From Neodiprion pinetum (lineage: Eukaryota > Arthropoda > Insecta > Hymenoptera > Diprionidae), in the NCBI RefSeq assembly GCF_021155775.2, contig NC_060237.1, positions 20,358,970-20,422,969 on the forward strand: a stretch of DNA of 64,000 nt, in the 5' to 3' direction. The notes below the pieces were generated by a model. The model had not been told where the DNA came from. It did no database searches and saw nothing but the letters and a program-made list of their open reading frames with translations. This document shows positions 1 to 12,900 of this stretch, one piece after another (the stretch's first letter is position 1; each line of letters opens with the position of its first letter). A program made the position numbers and the translations under genes.

Positions 1-80
1 AGAGGTGAGGTACTTTGAAGGGAAGTGGGAATCCACACTGGGGACAAAGTGTTCGTTTCAATTTCCAACAGGGATTCGTC
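1..80 (-). CDS. Possible further gish exon, cut by the window edge
   Basis: A ttacttttccag acceptor at 92-81 is followed by 80 open bases. Joined in phase 2 to the exon ending at 881, it reads KTNPCWKLKRTLCPQCGF and continues open to the edge. It has three cysteines and several basic residues, but it is not the expected CCCFFKRR tail. It could be an alternative terminal exon or chance. Confidence 0.22.
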
Positions 81-351
81 CTGGAAAAGTAACATATAAA
101 AACCATAAACCACCCGAAACACCATTATGTACACACTATAGAGAGGTAACACATAGTTAATCTGTTTTGATTTTCATACCAAACGTTGTACACAAAAGCT
201 TTCGTCGTAAAGAGAGTAAAAGGATGAAATTTCACACAAAAAATTATGTTGGTACAGAGGAAGAATTTTTGACTGTGAATTAAGTAGGTTGTTCAGTTGA
301 AAATCAGTACTTTCTTTGATAATTCATTACAAGATGATCGCGCATCGAGTG

Positions 352-510
352 TTTATCAAATTATTACATTAGTAAACTACGATATTTTCCCTAGTAATGT
401 GAAATACACAAGTAAAAATAAAGGTCTTGTTCGTAATCTTAGCCTATTTTTTTGTTATATGCATTATTAAGGGAAATACCGTAGTTTACAAATGTAATAA
501 TTTGATAAAA
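352..510. repeat. Small foldback element (about 159 bp) with 40-bp inverted arms
   Basis: The arm at 352-392 (starting TTTATCAAATTATTACATT) is the near reverse complement of 470-510 (ending AATGTAATAATTTGATAAA), separated by a 77-bp loop. This is MITE-like. It lies downstream of gish exon 9 on the gish strand, in the last intron. Confidence 0.75.
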
Positions 511-880
511 ACTTGACATGCTACTATCTCATAATAAAATGATCAAACTAGTATTGAGTTTTAATTGTACAAGCTCTTTAATTGGTGTAAAGCTACATTT
601 TCATGTTTCGTCGCCATATAAATCATGCTTGTGTTTTCATTGAAGTTGCTATCAAAGCTCATGCAATTTGAGTATCAACATCTAGTCACAAGTCTGCGAA
701 ATGCATATCTTAGAAGATCATCTCAATTTTCTTCAATAAAGATTGATTTTGTGTTAATACCTGGTTCAGAAAGAGATACCAGATGCAAACAACTATTAAA
801 TACTTTGTATGATTATGACACATGCGCGGACCTGTGACTAATCAAAGTTTCAAAAATTTTTAGTAAAAAATCATACTAAC

Positions 881-987
881 TTGGTCTCATCCACCATTTC
901 GACTTCCTGAGGTGCTGTAATTGGGGTGTTTGAATGTCCAGCAGTTGGGTCATCATTTGCTAGTTCTCCGTTCGTTGAAGATACAAC
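881..987 (-). CDS. gish: gish coding exon 9: VVSSTNGEL tail
   Basis: A 107-nt exon with a tatcag acceptor and a gttagt donor. It reads VVSSTNGELANDDPTAGHSN, TPITAPQEVEMVDET and then AA, leaving phase 2 for a lysine codon. In relatives the next exon gives the Cys-rich CCCFFKRR-type membrane anchor, which is not found between here and the window edge. Confidence 0.93.
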
Positions 988-3900
988 CTGATAGATTGAA
1001 AACACAGTCCATTAACGAATCGTCAATATTATTTAACAGATACAATTTCTTGCTCTCAAAATCGTTCATGATATACTACGATTTCAAACTGAATGGTGCT
1101 GAAGCTCGCAGCTAATACCCAACAATAGAGACACAGAAAATTATGGCATAAGACGATATACTGAACAGCAATAAACAGCGACATTGTGTATCGAGATGTG
1201 TTTAACATTTTCTCTGTGAGAACTTTTGCTTACAGTTACCGGCTGCTAGCTTCAGCACCATCCAAACCGTAGCGAAAAAGTTTAAACTTCTATAACCACT
1301 CGTCCTTGAAAGTCGAAAAACTTTACTAATTAAAAACAAATGTCAGTGAAATTCTTAAATTTAGAATCTATTTCGAATGCTACTAACGTCGATGCTTTCT
1401 AAAAAATATTCCCAACATTTTTTATCACACCTTTATATATTGAATCTAGACAGCGTTGCAAATAAATATTGTGAACGAATTTCATTAGAGAGCAAATTGG
1501 AGGTAGAATTAAAGTTATTCTTTTAGGCAATAAGGCAATTGATAAATTTTCAATATATATAGACATTGTACACATTACATAATGCAATGATTCGAAGGCT
1601 GAAAACTTACATTGTTTCTAGTATTCTAACTAGCTCAAATTTATCTAGCAGAAGTATCAAGATTCAATGTTTTGAACTTTTTTTACGCTACATTTGCACA
1701 ATGAAAAAAAAATACATGGATTCACAAAGATATACTCTTAAATATGCATATAATGTAATATCATATCTATAATATAACAAAGTGATGGCGTACTAAAATA
1801 CAAATGGCTGATTAGTATTTAGTATGTAACAAAACGATGAAAACAAAAAAGAACTTGAATGATATATAGATATAATATATATATATATATATATAGCATG
1901 CTACAGCAAGCTGAAACCAAGGTTCCAAATATAATATAATATAATAAAAACTGACCAGAATTCGTTGATTTCTCTTGCGAAAACGTAAGGAAATGCGAAT
2001 TAAAAAATTTGCTAATTAACGTTGGCATATTTACAGAACAGAATTAATGCGGCGGTGATTTGAAAATGAAAAAAAAAAAAATTGAACTATAGTAACATAG
2101 GAATAGTAGGACAATTGTACAGAAAAATTCAAGTTTCTGTTCACGGAAAGATTGTTTTTTTTTTAGAATAAAATATAGTATAATATAAAAGTGAAGAATA
2201 ATTAGCAGAAACAAATTTTGCTCTCTGAGACTCTGTCCCGATTAATATGTAAAATGAATTGTATATCTGGATAACTTTAGTCATCAACGATATTGTTGAA
2301 CATTTTTTAACAGGGATATGAAGTTGATGGGATTAAAACCAAGTAATATTGGGGAATCCGGACGGGTTTGAATGTTGGTGTTTCAACGATAAAAGCTGAC
2401 CAACTCACCTGGACGGAGCCGTGTCTGTCAGCAGGCGTTAAAGTACCACCGGCTCCCGACTGCTTCACTGTATCAGGCCACACAGCTCCCACCCCTTTAC
2501 CGCCCCCTCCACCCACCCCTACACCCGTCACACCCTGTACGAAACAAGCACGACAAACGAATGCAAAGTGTTAGTAAAATCAATTCTGATGTGATTATTG
2601 ATCGCGAAAGGCTATATGTTTTTGTAGTATCGTTACTCTTGACCGTATATAGTATCGCTGTTGAGGTAGGCAAGCTACCGAACAGTTTTCACAAATTATC
2701 AATATTAGTATATTAAACTTCTTCATCCACCTAACTCATATTGTACAAATGTTTGTCAGAGGTGCTGTAGAGTAATTGAGTAATTTACAGCTCTACTCAA
2801 TTCAATGAGAGTTTTATGAACATCCGCTTTTCTTTCACTCGGAAGAATTTTTTTAAGAGTAAATACTGGTTATGCTATTCAACTTTTGGTGAGTCAGCGT
2901 AAAAGATTTTGGCCAAGTAAAATATTTCGATGAAAAAATTTTTTTTTAAAAACTAAAACAACGGAAATTTTGAAATTCATGTTTCGTCGGCGTGTCTAAA
3001 TGTGATTTGTGACCGGGGATAACTGAATGCAATTATTAAATTGTTGAATAATTCATGAAATAACTAGATGATAGTCAGTTTGTGTATAATAATATAATCA
3101 ATTCTACAAATTAATATATAATATTTTAGTAATGTGCTGACAGCGAGTAATCTTTCAAAAATATATTACTAATGTACCATCCTACATGCAGACCAAATAT
3201 AGTTGTAACGAAACTAACGATAAATTCCTATATATATAAAATTTCCTAATACACAAAGCCACAACAATGGTTTCTTTTTAATCATTCTATCTACATATCA
3301 AACACAATGTACAACGAAATACGATAATTTGCGACTACAACAAGTGCTCGCAGTCAGAATGTATGATAGGTATAAAATTTACCCTCAATCGTTCTAGGGA
3401 TTTTGACTGTCTAATACATCAACATTTTAGAATTTTAAGTAACTGTATCTCAATTTCGTTAAGCGAGAGATTATTTTGTTTAGCAGAAATGTAACCCACT
3501 CTGCATCGAGGTAAAAACAAATCTAATACTTAAATATTCATGTTCAACAATACCAATCAAAGCATTGCTGTTTGCATAATTTGGCTCTCAATATAAATTT
3601 TGAAGTTTATAAACTGATTTTATCTCTTGCTCACCAACGAAATTTCAGCTTGAATTTTAGCTGATCTGCCGATCTGCTAATAATCATTGAAAATAATGAA
3701 TACAAGCAGAGCAAAATATCTCTAACAAAACTGAAATTACAGTATTCGAACGAATTTTCTAACTTTGCGTGAATGATGAAACTAAGCTTTCGAGGTTCTA
3801 ATTTTCAATATACACAACAAATCCGGTATTGTACCACTTGCGGCTTACATAATTGCCCTGCATTTCGACGTTCACCTCGTCCACCATAAGAATCACGTCT

Positions 3901-6900
3901 TCCTCAAAATCATCGCATTCCTGAACAAGATCCACGTTGTGCAATGAACAGAAATTGATTTTCCTAAATAATTCGTTTATTATCCTATTTCACCAGTTTC
4001 ACAAGTTTGTCGTACGAAGTATTATTCCTTCTGTAGCTAAAGGTGCTGTTGTAGAACACAGAAGGAATACTTTTCAACTTGGGCGATTGATGTGTGAAAA
4101 TTTTTTAAATCTATCATTTCTAAAGCCAACGCACGGATTATTGTTTCATCTGTTCATATGAAGTAAAAAATCTGCCTATATTTGGAACGATCGTATAAAT
4201 ATGAAGCTTTATTATGCCTGTGACGCACAGCTCAAGTCACCGCATCAACATTCATATGATAAAAGAAACATACACAGCCTTTATGAAGATCAGAATGTTT
4301 TATATTAGTTTCATACTAATGTCAAAAAACATATCATTAAGGTGAATGTCCATGCAATTACTCGACGAACGTAAAGAAATTATAAGCTATGCATAACCAG
4401 GCTTGAAAGAAAATTGAGAATTTTCATATTATAAAAATACTCGATTACCTTATTTGTGGTGGGATGCCGGTCTCGGTTTGGCGACACAACAATTTCGTGT
4501 CCAGTCTGCAATGATCCGACCGGCGTGGACTGCAAATCAAACAGACTCGTGAAAATAGTACATAAGCATTATTCAATAATAATAAAACATTCTACAGTAA
4601 ATATGTATAAATGTAAAGTAAGTACCAAAATTTTCCTAGCATAGGTAAACGTACTTGGTCAATCGGGAGAGGAGCAGAATGTTGGATTTCAGGACTACAT
4701 TCATGGTAACTCTTCTTAGTTCAATCACACCAATTCATTATTTTATTTTTTGTACAACTTCAAGTTATAAACTTTGAGATGTAAGGTCAAAATATCATAT
4801 ACGATTTTAGAAAATTATTTAAGGTAACTTGGGCAATTTTCCAGAGACATGCAATACTTTTAAGATAAACAGAAAAAAAAATTATTATCACACTACATTT
4901 TCTCTACCTGTCATTCAAACTTTGGTTATCTTGACTAAGTGTCAGGAACACGTAATAAAAAAATTGAAAATCCCACGTAGTGAGATGAACAAGAATATCA
5001 GAGCAAATTCCGAATAATCGTTTTTATACTTGAATGAATCATAATTTCCACATCAAGTTCTCTATTTGAAACGGAATCCTGCCGGCGAATTTCATCTACG
5101 TCAGTAATGAATGTGGTGTAATATTAGAATGAAATTTGTAAAGAAACTCATCAATTCTTGGATGTTTTATAAATGTTTAAACTTTGTAATGTCGGTTTTT
5201 TTTTTTAACAGGGACAAACATTTGAAACAAGCGGAGATTTTTCTAAAAAAATTTGCGGCCAATATATGAGGCAAATATTATATTTCCTCAGTGACTACTA
5301 ACAATAAGTTTTGAAATTGCTACGCAACAACAATAGTAGAAGTGGGTAAAGCAACAAGGTGGAATAAAATTGGAATATTATTATCAAATTAGGCATTGCA
5401 AGTGTATCTATATATGTATTGTATATATGTGTGTGTACATATAAGATTTGGAATAAAATACGTGCAACCCAATTTCACTTGGCAAACTCAAGCAACACTG
5501 CAACTACGTAGACTTTTCTTTTATATCAAGTAAAACACGCACCATAATTATAATTTCAACAATTTCAGACTGAAAATAATTATGATAATAATATATTAAA
5601 CGTCGTTACAACATATCTTTCGGGAAAGGGGGGGAAAAAAAAAATCAGACTGGATTATTTATGGATTGTAAAATATTGGATAGTGGAATCGATAACTGTA
5701 TGATTCGACACATTAACAATATTGTTTTGTACCGACATTCAGAAATGTATGGCTTTGCATAATCTGCAAAGCTTGATTATTCTGAAATAATTGTCGTCGA
5801 CAATTTGTCAATATGACAATAAATTGCATAGTTATTCACTTGATGTCACTGTTTAAAAAAAAAATCTATTACTTTTTTCCATTTTGCATAAAATAATGCA
5901 ACAAAACAATAGCACTGATGGCTCTGATTAGAAAAGATTGGGGTCTATATTGCGGTACAAAAAATTTTCGTACCAAATTTTAAACTGATCACAAGAACTG
6001 TTGTAAGATTATAAAAATATACTCTTTCTCTATCTGTTGACGCCTTGAAGATAAACGCATTAGAGCTCAGGAAAATTTTCTGCTTCAAATTAAAATGAAA
6101 TAAAGTAGCATAGGAAAATTGAAAACAATAAAGTAAATGAAAATATAGTGCAAAAATATCTTCAATTACATCTCTCTCTCTCTCTCTCTGCAGCGACTCG
6201 GAATATACATACAATATTGGAGTACATGAGGCACTCCTGACCATATGGACTTAGCGAATACTTTCATCGTTTGTAATTTTGCATTCTTGTTAGTAAGTTG
6301 TAGCAAAACATAAGAAAAAAAAATTTTATGAAAAAGAACTATTGGCTTTGTCGGTAATTGCTCAAATTTTGCAATGACAATTAATCATCATTGATATTGA
6401 TGAAATTTACGGAGTAAGTTATTTGTGTAAACAGAAGAATTCAAAAAGACTACAGCGAAGATGTCTGGTTACTTACGAAAAAAACGTATTTAAGAAAGAA
6501 CGAAACTTGAATTTATATCAATCTTTAAGCAAAAAATTTTTATCTCTTTGCAAAAAATGTGTTGCATAAATTTATTTAGAATCGACGATGACTGTTATTT
6601 CGATATTCAAACAATTAATGGCGTTCCAAATGTTTGTTAAATCTTGTAAGAATCGTGTTGTTTGCGAAGAGAAAATTTTCTTTTCATAATGATCTCAACC
6701 AGTTTTAAATAGCCTGAAATATATCATGTATTCACATATATTATATGTATATAGAACTGCGGGGGAACTCTGTTTGTGAGAAAAAATTAGCAGCAATGAC
6801 ATTGTGTGTAATTATAACAAATATAGAGATCAAACGCAGCGCCTATGATTGAAAACCACTCTGTGTGCGAATAAGGACTCTCTCTACTTTACCAACCTTA

Positions 6901-9900
6901 TCAGATTTGGTTTTTCCAATATGAGAAGGAGCAGCGTTCCGTATCGCTCTGAGTTGCGTAAAGTTGGGTGGCTAGATAATATATTGAGCAGCATGCAAAG
7001 TTTAGAAATCAGTTGTTGTCAGCTAGGATTGATTGTTATCAATTCAATCATTAAATTCGTCTTTGCTCAATCTGTATTTGGGAGGAGGATTTACTTACCG
7101 GTATTCGAGTACTTAATGGAAAACTAGCTTTACTACATTCAACAACGTAGTACTCGCTACCATTTCGCATCAGGCACTTGTTCGGATCTCGTCCAGTTAT
7201 ACAAAACAAAATATTCGATCCAGTTTAACATTATTTCGTTTTCTGATAATCTACTGAACGATACCTGACACATGAACCTCTTTCGTTTAGTTGTGAATAC
7301 GAATGAAATTTTTGTGGTGAATAAATGCAAAAAGAAATTCCCAAGATTTTAATACAGGCCAATTAATGTTTTCACGTCTTCAAGATTATACTTCAATATT
7401 CACCTTCCAAAATGCGTAAGCTTCTAAGCTTGAATAAATTCATACATAGATTTTTCCAATAAAATTAAAAGATAAAACTGACTTTACCAATATTTGATTA
7501 ACACCCATTCCATACTGTAATTAGTGATAAAAACAACAATATGAATCTAACGTATTTTCTTTCTCATTAAATACTTTTACTCATGCCAGACATCATGATG
7601 CTTATTTTTCATGCTTAAGAGATTGTTGAAAATTGCTAAAGGCAAATAATCAAACCAAAATTCACTAGCTTGATGCTAATAATTTTATATCAACTTTGTA
7701 TCGGCTAATAGAATGTAAATTCACGTCCACTTTTGTTTTTTTCTCATCGAGCATGGTTAAAATTAGCTGGAACAAAAGACAGACCCCAAAAAATCAAAGT
7801 TTCATTTGACGCTAAGCATGCTCAAGCAATCTCCTAACAACGTCTATGTAATTAGAAGAGCGGTGTACGACATCATAATTGGACAAAGTGACCATGCATA
7901 CTCCGTAAATTTTTGATCAAACTGTATCCCAAACTAAACATTTACAACATTTTGTTTCTAGTTAATCTATGAGATATAAGTGTTATATTAGTCAAAGAGG
8001 AAGAAACAAAAAAAAAAAAAAGATTGAGAAATAAAGTACTCGTTATTCAAATTAGAATAAACAATATACAAAATTATCTACTACTCTGAAATATAACTCG
8101 GCATCTATTCGCATCTTAAGAACTATAATAAATTATTGAAAAGACTTTGTTAATCGTTTCATGCAATTCTCAACGTTATTATTCAACCTTGAGTTACGTA
8201 CGTATCATCACTTTTCCGCAGTATTGGGTTATTTTATGAACAATCACGATAAAAGTGAAAATCTAAAATTATTTAGCACCCACCATGGTCTTCCCCGTCC
8301 AGTCGAATTCACCATCGTTAACAAATCCTCTCCTGTCAAATAGATCCTGGAATAATTTCCTCAGGTGTTCGTAGTCTGGAGTTTCGAAAAAGTCTAATCT
8401 CCTCACGTAACGCAAGTACGTAGCCATCTCCTCGGGATGACCGTCGCACAAAGTTTCTATTGGCGTAGCACGTTTCGTGTCCCCTATTTTTTGGTAACGC
8501 TCTTTTAACGTATCCGCTTTAAGTCCCTGCCACGGCAAACTACCTCGTAGAAAATACATAAACATATGGCCCAGCGCTTCCAGATCATCTCTCCTGCTCT
8601 GTTCTGATAACAACAAATAAATTATGTTAACGACTAAGAGCAAAAAACCGAAAAACGAGTAAAAGATGTTGCAGTATTAATCTTATCTGCGATGAAGTAA
8701 ATAAAAGTAAGTTTTTAAAATGATTAAACCAAATTCTTCGTTGTACTATTAATTCTCTATTCAAAATAAGCGCATGTTGTATATTTCTCCAAATTACCTT
8801 TTCCAAGGTGGGTATTGATGCTCATGTAGCGTGCCGTACCCGTCAGGCTTTTATGTTCCCGATAAGGTATGTGTTTGTTCGTCTCCAAGTCTATGTATTC
8901 TTTGGCTAATCCAAAATCTATTATATGAATCGTCTTTTCTCTTTTGGTCGTACTCCTGCCGATGAGGAAGTTCTCTGGTTTTACATCGCGGTAAATTAAG
9001 TGCCTGCTATGGACATATTCTATCCTATGAAGCTGCGAACAGAAAATTACCCAAACATATTATCAACGGTTGATAATTATTCAATCAGCGTATATTTGTT
9101 CGGTTACATAAAATTGATTCAATGAATATTCGATTCCAAGAAAATAATCAATAGTGCGATTTTCTAAAAACGACAAATTTAGTCAACAATCTAAAATCGT
9201 CAAGTCGTATATCACATCGAACCCTTTTTAAAAAAATTTCAGAAATTTATCATTTGTCACAACCACAGTGAACTTGACTAAAACAACATCTTTACTACGT
9301 AATAGAGATGAATCTAATCAAATTCGAATTCTATCAAGCTGAAGTATCAACATTTTGAAAAAAGGTTTTAAAATTGGAACGTTTGGAAAATGATTAGTCT
9401 TTAAGATACCATTATTTGATCATTTTCAATGTACCAAGTATAAAAGCCTTTTCTCAAATCGTTGGATATCTCATAGCTTGTGTCACGTCAATTTACTCAG
9501 AATCGTTTCATTAAGTAATACAAATGTTGTTTCCTTCACGTTCATCATAATTGGGACAGATAACAACGCCACGGATTGTTTAATAGTCATTTTATTTCAC
9601 ATTCAGACGATAAGGTCTAATTCATCGTTGATTCTTTACAGAATTTCGCCTCGAGTAAAAATCACAAGGGTTTCAACTCGCTGTCATCAATTATGAATAA
9701 AATAATGATTTGTTGATAAATAAATAATTTAAAAATACTCACGAGCTGCATGGCAATGATAAGGACGGTCTTTAGTGAAAATCTTCTGCCACAGAGGTCA
9801 AACAAGTCTTCCAGGCTCGGTCCGAGTAGTTCCATCACCAGGGCGTTGTACTTTCCACAAGGCCCAAAGTAAAATACTTCCGGGACACCCTCTATATGAG

Positions 9901-12900
9901 TGTTATGAACTATACCAAAAGGAAGGTAGTTTCACCCCAGAACACATATTGTGGTTTGGTGTGCGGTGAGGAATTTGTGACGAAAACACATGAAACAAAA
10001 CAGCGTCGCAATGTAGGTGTATCCCAAACGGACACGTAGAAAAATAATAAAAAAGGTCAAGAGGAAAAAAAAAAAAAAGCAGGAAGAAAAAAAATTATGT
10101 CATTATCCGCGTGTATAAGTAACGAAAGTTGATCTGGTATTGATACAGAGAATGAAATACTTCGTGCCATAAACTTTATAACCAACCAACGGTCTTCTAA
10201 ATGAGTAATAACATTGTCAAACAACGAGAAGAAAATAAATAGATAAACGTATCTATCTATGAACATTTGACTCTTCATATATATGTATGGAATATATTAT
10301 TTGATAAGAATAAATCATATATATATATATATTATATATATGTGACGTGTATATCTTTTCTGTGATAATAATATATGTATATATAATATAAACTGTCCCT
10401 CAAACTCACCATGTGTCCCTAATAATTTGTAAAACCTATATTCTAAGTGAAGCTGCGGTGCCTTTGACTTCATTGGTTCCTGGAACGAAATTAAATTACT
10501 TCGTGTTAACGATGCTGTCTCGTTATCAGCCATTTTAAATATCGTTAAGTATTCCTGTCAGAATCTAGTTCATAAATTGTCAAAAATACGAAATTAAAAA
10601 TGTAATCATATTTTGATACGACAAATGCAAGTTGGGAGAAGTTCAATGACATCACTGCAGCACATGCTCAAAGATAATAACTACGAACTTTTAGCCAACT
10701 TGTACGAAGAGTAAAAGAGTCATTTGTGACAATTAGACGCGATTTGACTCTGCATGAAGAAGAAATGAAAACCATCAATCTAGAGTCAAAATACAAGCAA
10801 ACCGCGTAAATAAATCACTCTCCGGGTAAGAAGAAACTTTTTTATAATAGCGAATTAACAGTGTACTATAGTGTTATAGTATATAACATGTAAATATGTA
10901 TAATTATTTGTTTACTAACCATTTTTATAGCCACATGCTCGTTGTTGTATAGGTTTTTACCTGCAACAAAGAATGAAAATTGTTTCATTAGTCATGACTT
11001 TACATAATAACGTGACATAATTTAGGTAGATTTTAATCACTTATGAATGTAACGGTAAATTGAAACAACTGACTCGCCAAGTATAATCGTACATAAAGAT
11101 GTTTGTTATATAATCTTAAGAATTTGAAGAAGTTTAATTATGATCGATAAAATTTGTCGGTATAAGTTGATCGGATAGAAGTTTTCAAAAGACTTGGGAT
11201 AAGAATTTAAAAAAAAAAAAAAGAATAGGTATAATAGGTACAAGCAATTTCATTCATTCATTCATTTATTCGTCGTTCGATATCATTTTTAAATACCGTT
11301 CTTGCACATATATAATGAAATGTACCTCGTCGAAAGTTTGAATTTTTGCGAAACAGCAATATTTAGAAGTTATATATACACCGGCTAATTTATACAAATT
11401 GACTTGTTATATAAATTTTCGCAACGTATAATTATGGAATAAAAAGCAAAAAAAAAAAAAAGAAGGAAATTACTGCGCAGGGAAACACGTGGTTGTAGAA
11501 ATTTGTTACACATCATTATTTTGAGTTCAAATACTTTTGTACAAAAGTGTAAAGCAAGCATCGCTCGCTTTACATCACGCTGTGTGCTATCGGTCTTTTG
11601 TAATTTTTTCTTTTCTTTTCTTGCTCTTTTGGTACACACAATAACGACGATATTCAACTTTCGATATATATCCTGATTCTTATTATTGTAATGTACATAT
11701 AAATGTACGTAAATTATTATACATATATATTCTTTGTAAATCATATTTTCCATGCCTAATATGAAAGAATGAATATATCTATACATATCCATGAATCGTT
11801 GGATGCTCTATCCAATAATTTTTTTACGGTACATTTACTGTATTCGTTCAAGCAAGTACGTATATGCTGCGTATAAAACAGCCGTCAGCTGTGTATTTAT
11901 GCAGAAAAATTAATTAAATCACAACAAACGCTCGCAATTTTTCCGGTATTTGTGATACATAGGCGTGTATGTGTTACATTAATATGCGAACGCCGGCAAA
12001 GAAAAAAGAAGATTTGAAAAAAAAAAAAGAATTGATCATGTCAAAACAGTGATGAGGAAAAGCGTATGAAAACAAGCAGGTTTGAAGCGAAGTGTTTTCA
12101 ATTTTTTTTCCGGCATACCGTATGAGCCAAATTTAAATTTTGAGAATCTGACTTTCGATTCGTGATCTGCGACCCAAACAAACCTTCGGGTACGAATTTT
12201 CATTCAAATTCATTCATCGATACTGAAGGTGTCATCGTTTTAATTTTTTTATGCTTTTATTATTTAATTAATTAGAAAATCACCTAACCGATCAAAGCCA
12301 AAATAGAATCGGTTTTAAGTTGGTAAAAAGCCGCGTCGATCGAGACCAAAATCATAAAAATCCGTTGACTCGTTTTCGAGATATAGTCGGACGATAAAAT
12401 TGATCACATTATACGCACGTACGCAACATACGTCTATCTGAAAATGATTCGAGATGATTCTCTAGATCTGAAAACTCGGAGATCTAGTGAATAATGAACT
12501 TTTTACTTTCGGGTTGATTACAATAACTTCCTTTTTCCTCTGAAAACAGAGAAAACGGGAGTTAATACTGATATTCAAAAACATAAGTTTTCAGTTATTT
12601 ATACAATTTCAGCAAGCATTATACATGTAAATTGTACACTCAGAGATATATATATTTATACGTAATAAACCCTCTAACTATAATCTATAATTATCAAAAT
12701 TTTCGCCATGTTCAATCAATCATGGCTACGTAATGGCTTTCGGAGAATTAATCGTTCAGTCTTGTGGTTCCCCTATTGCATCGAGTGATTCATATACATA
12801 ATATATATAAATCGTACATATATATACATATATAGGTATAACGTGAGTGTAATATGCATATGTAAAAGTCGTGAAAAGCATAACGTGCAGCAAAGACATT

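Noticed and set aside
10315..10533. Apparent start Met upstream of gish exon 3
   Set aside because: The Met lies in the intron before a good acceptor; exon 2 with the VAIK lysine joins in phase, so this is not an N-terminus.
12240..12420. Possible dispersed repeat (AGCCGCGTCGATCGAGACC region)
   Set aside because: It looks like common interspersed sequence, but no second copy was found in the window.
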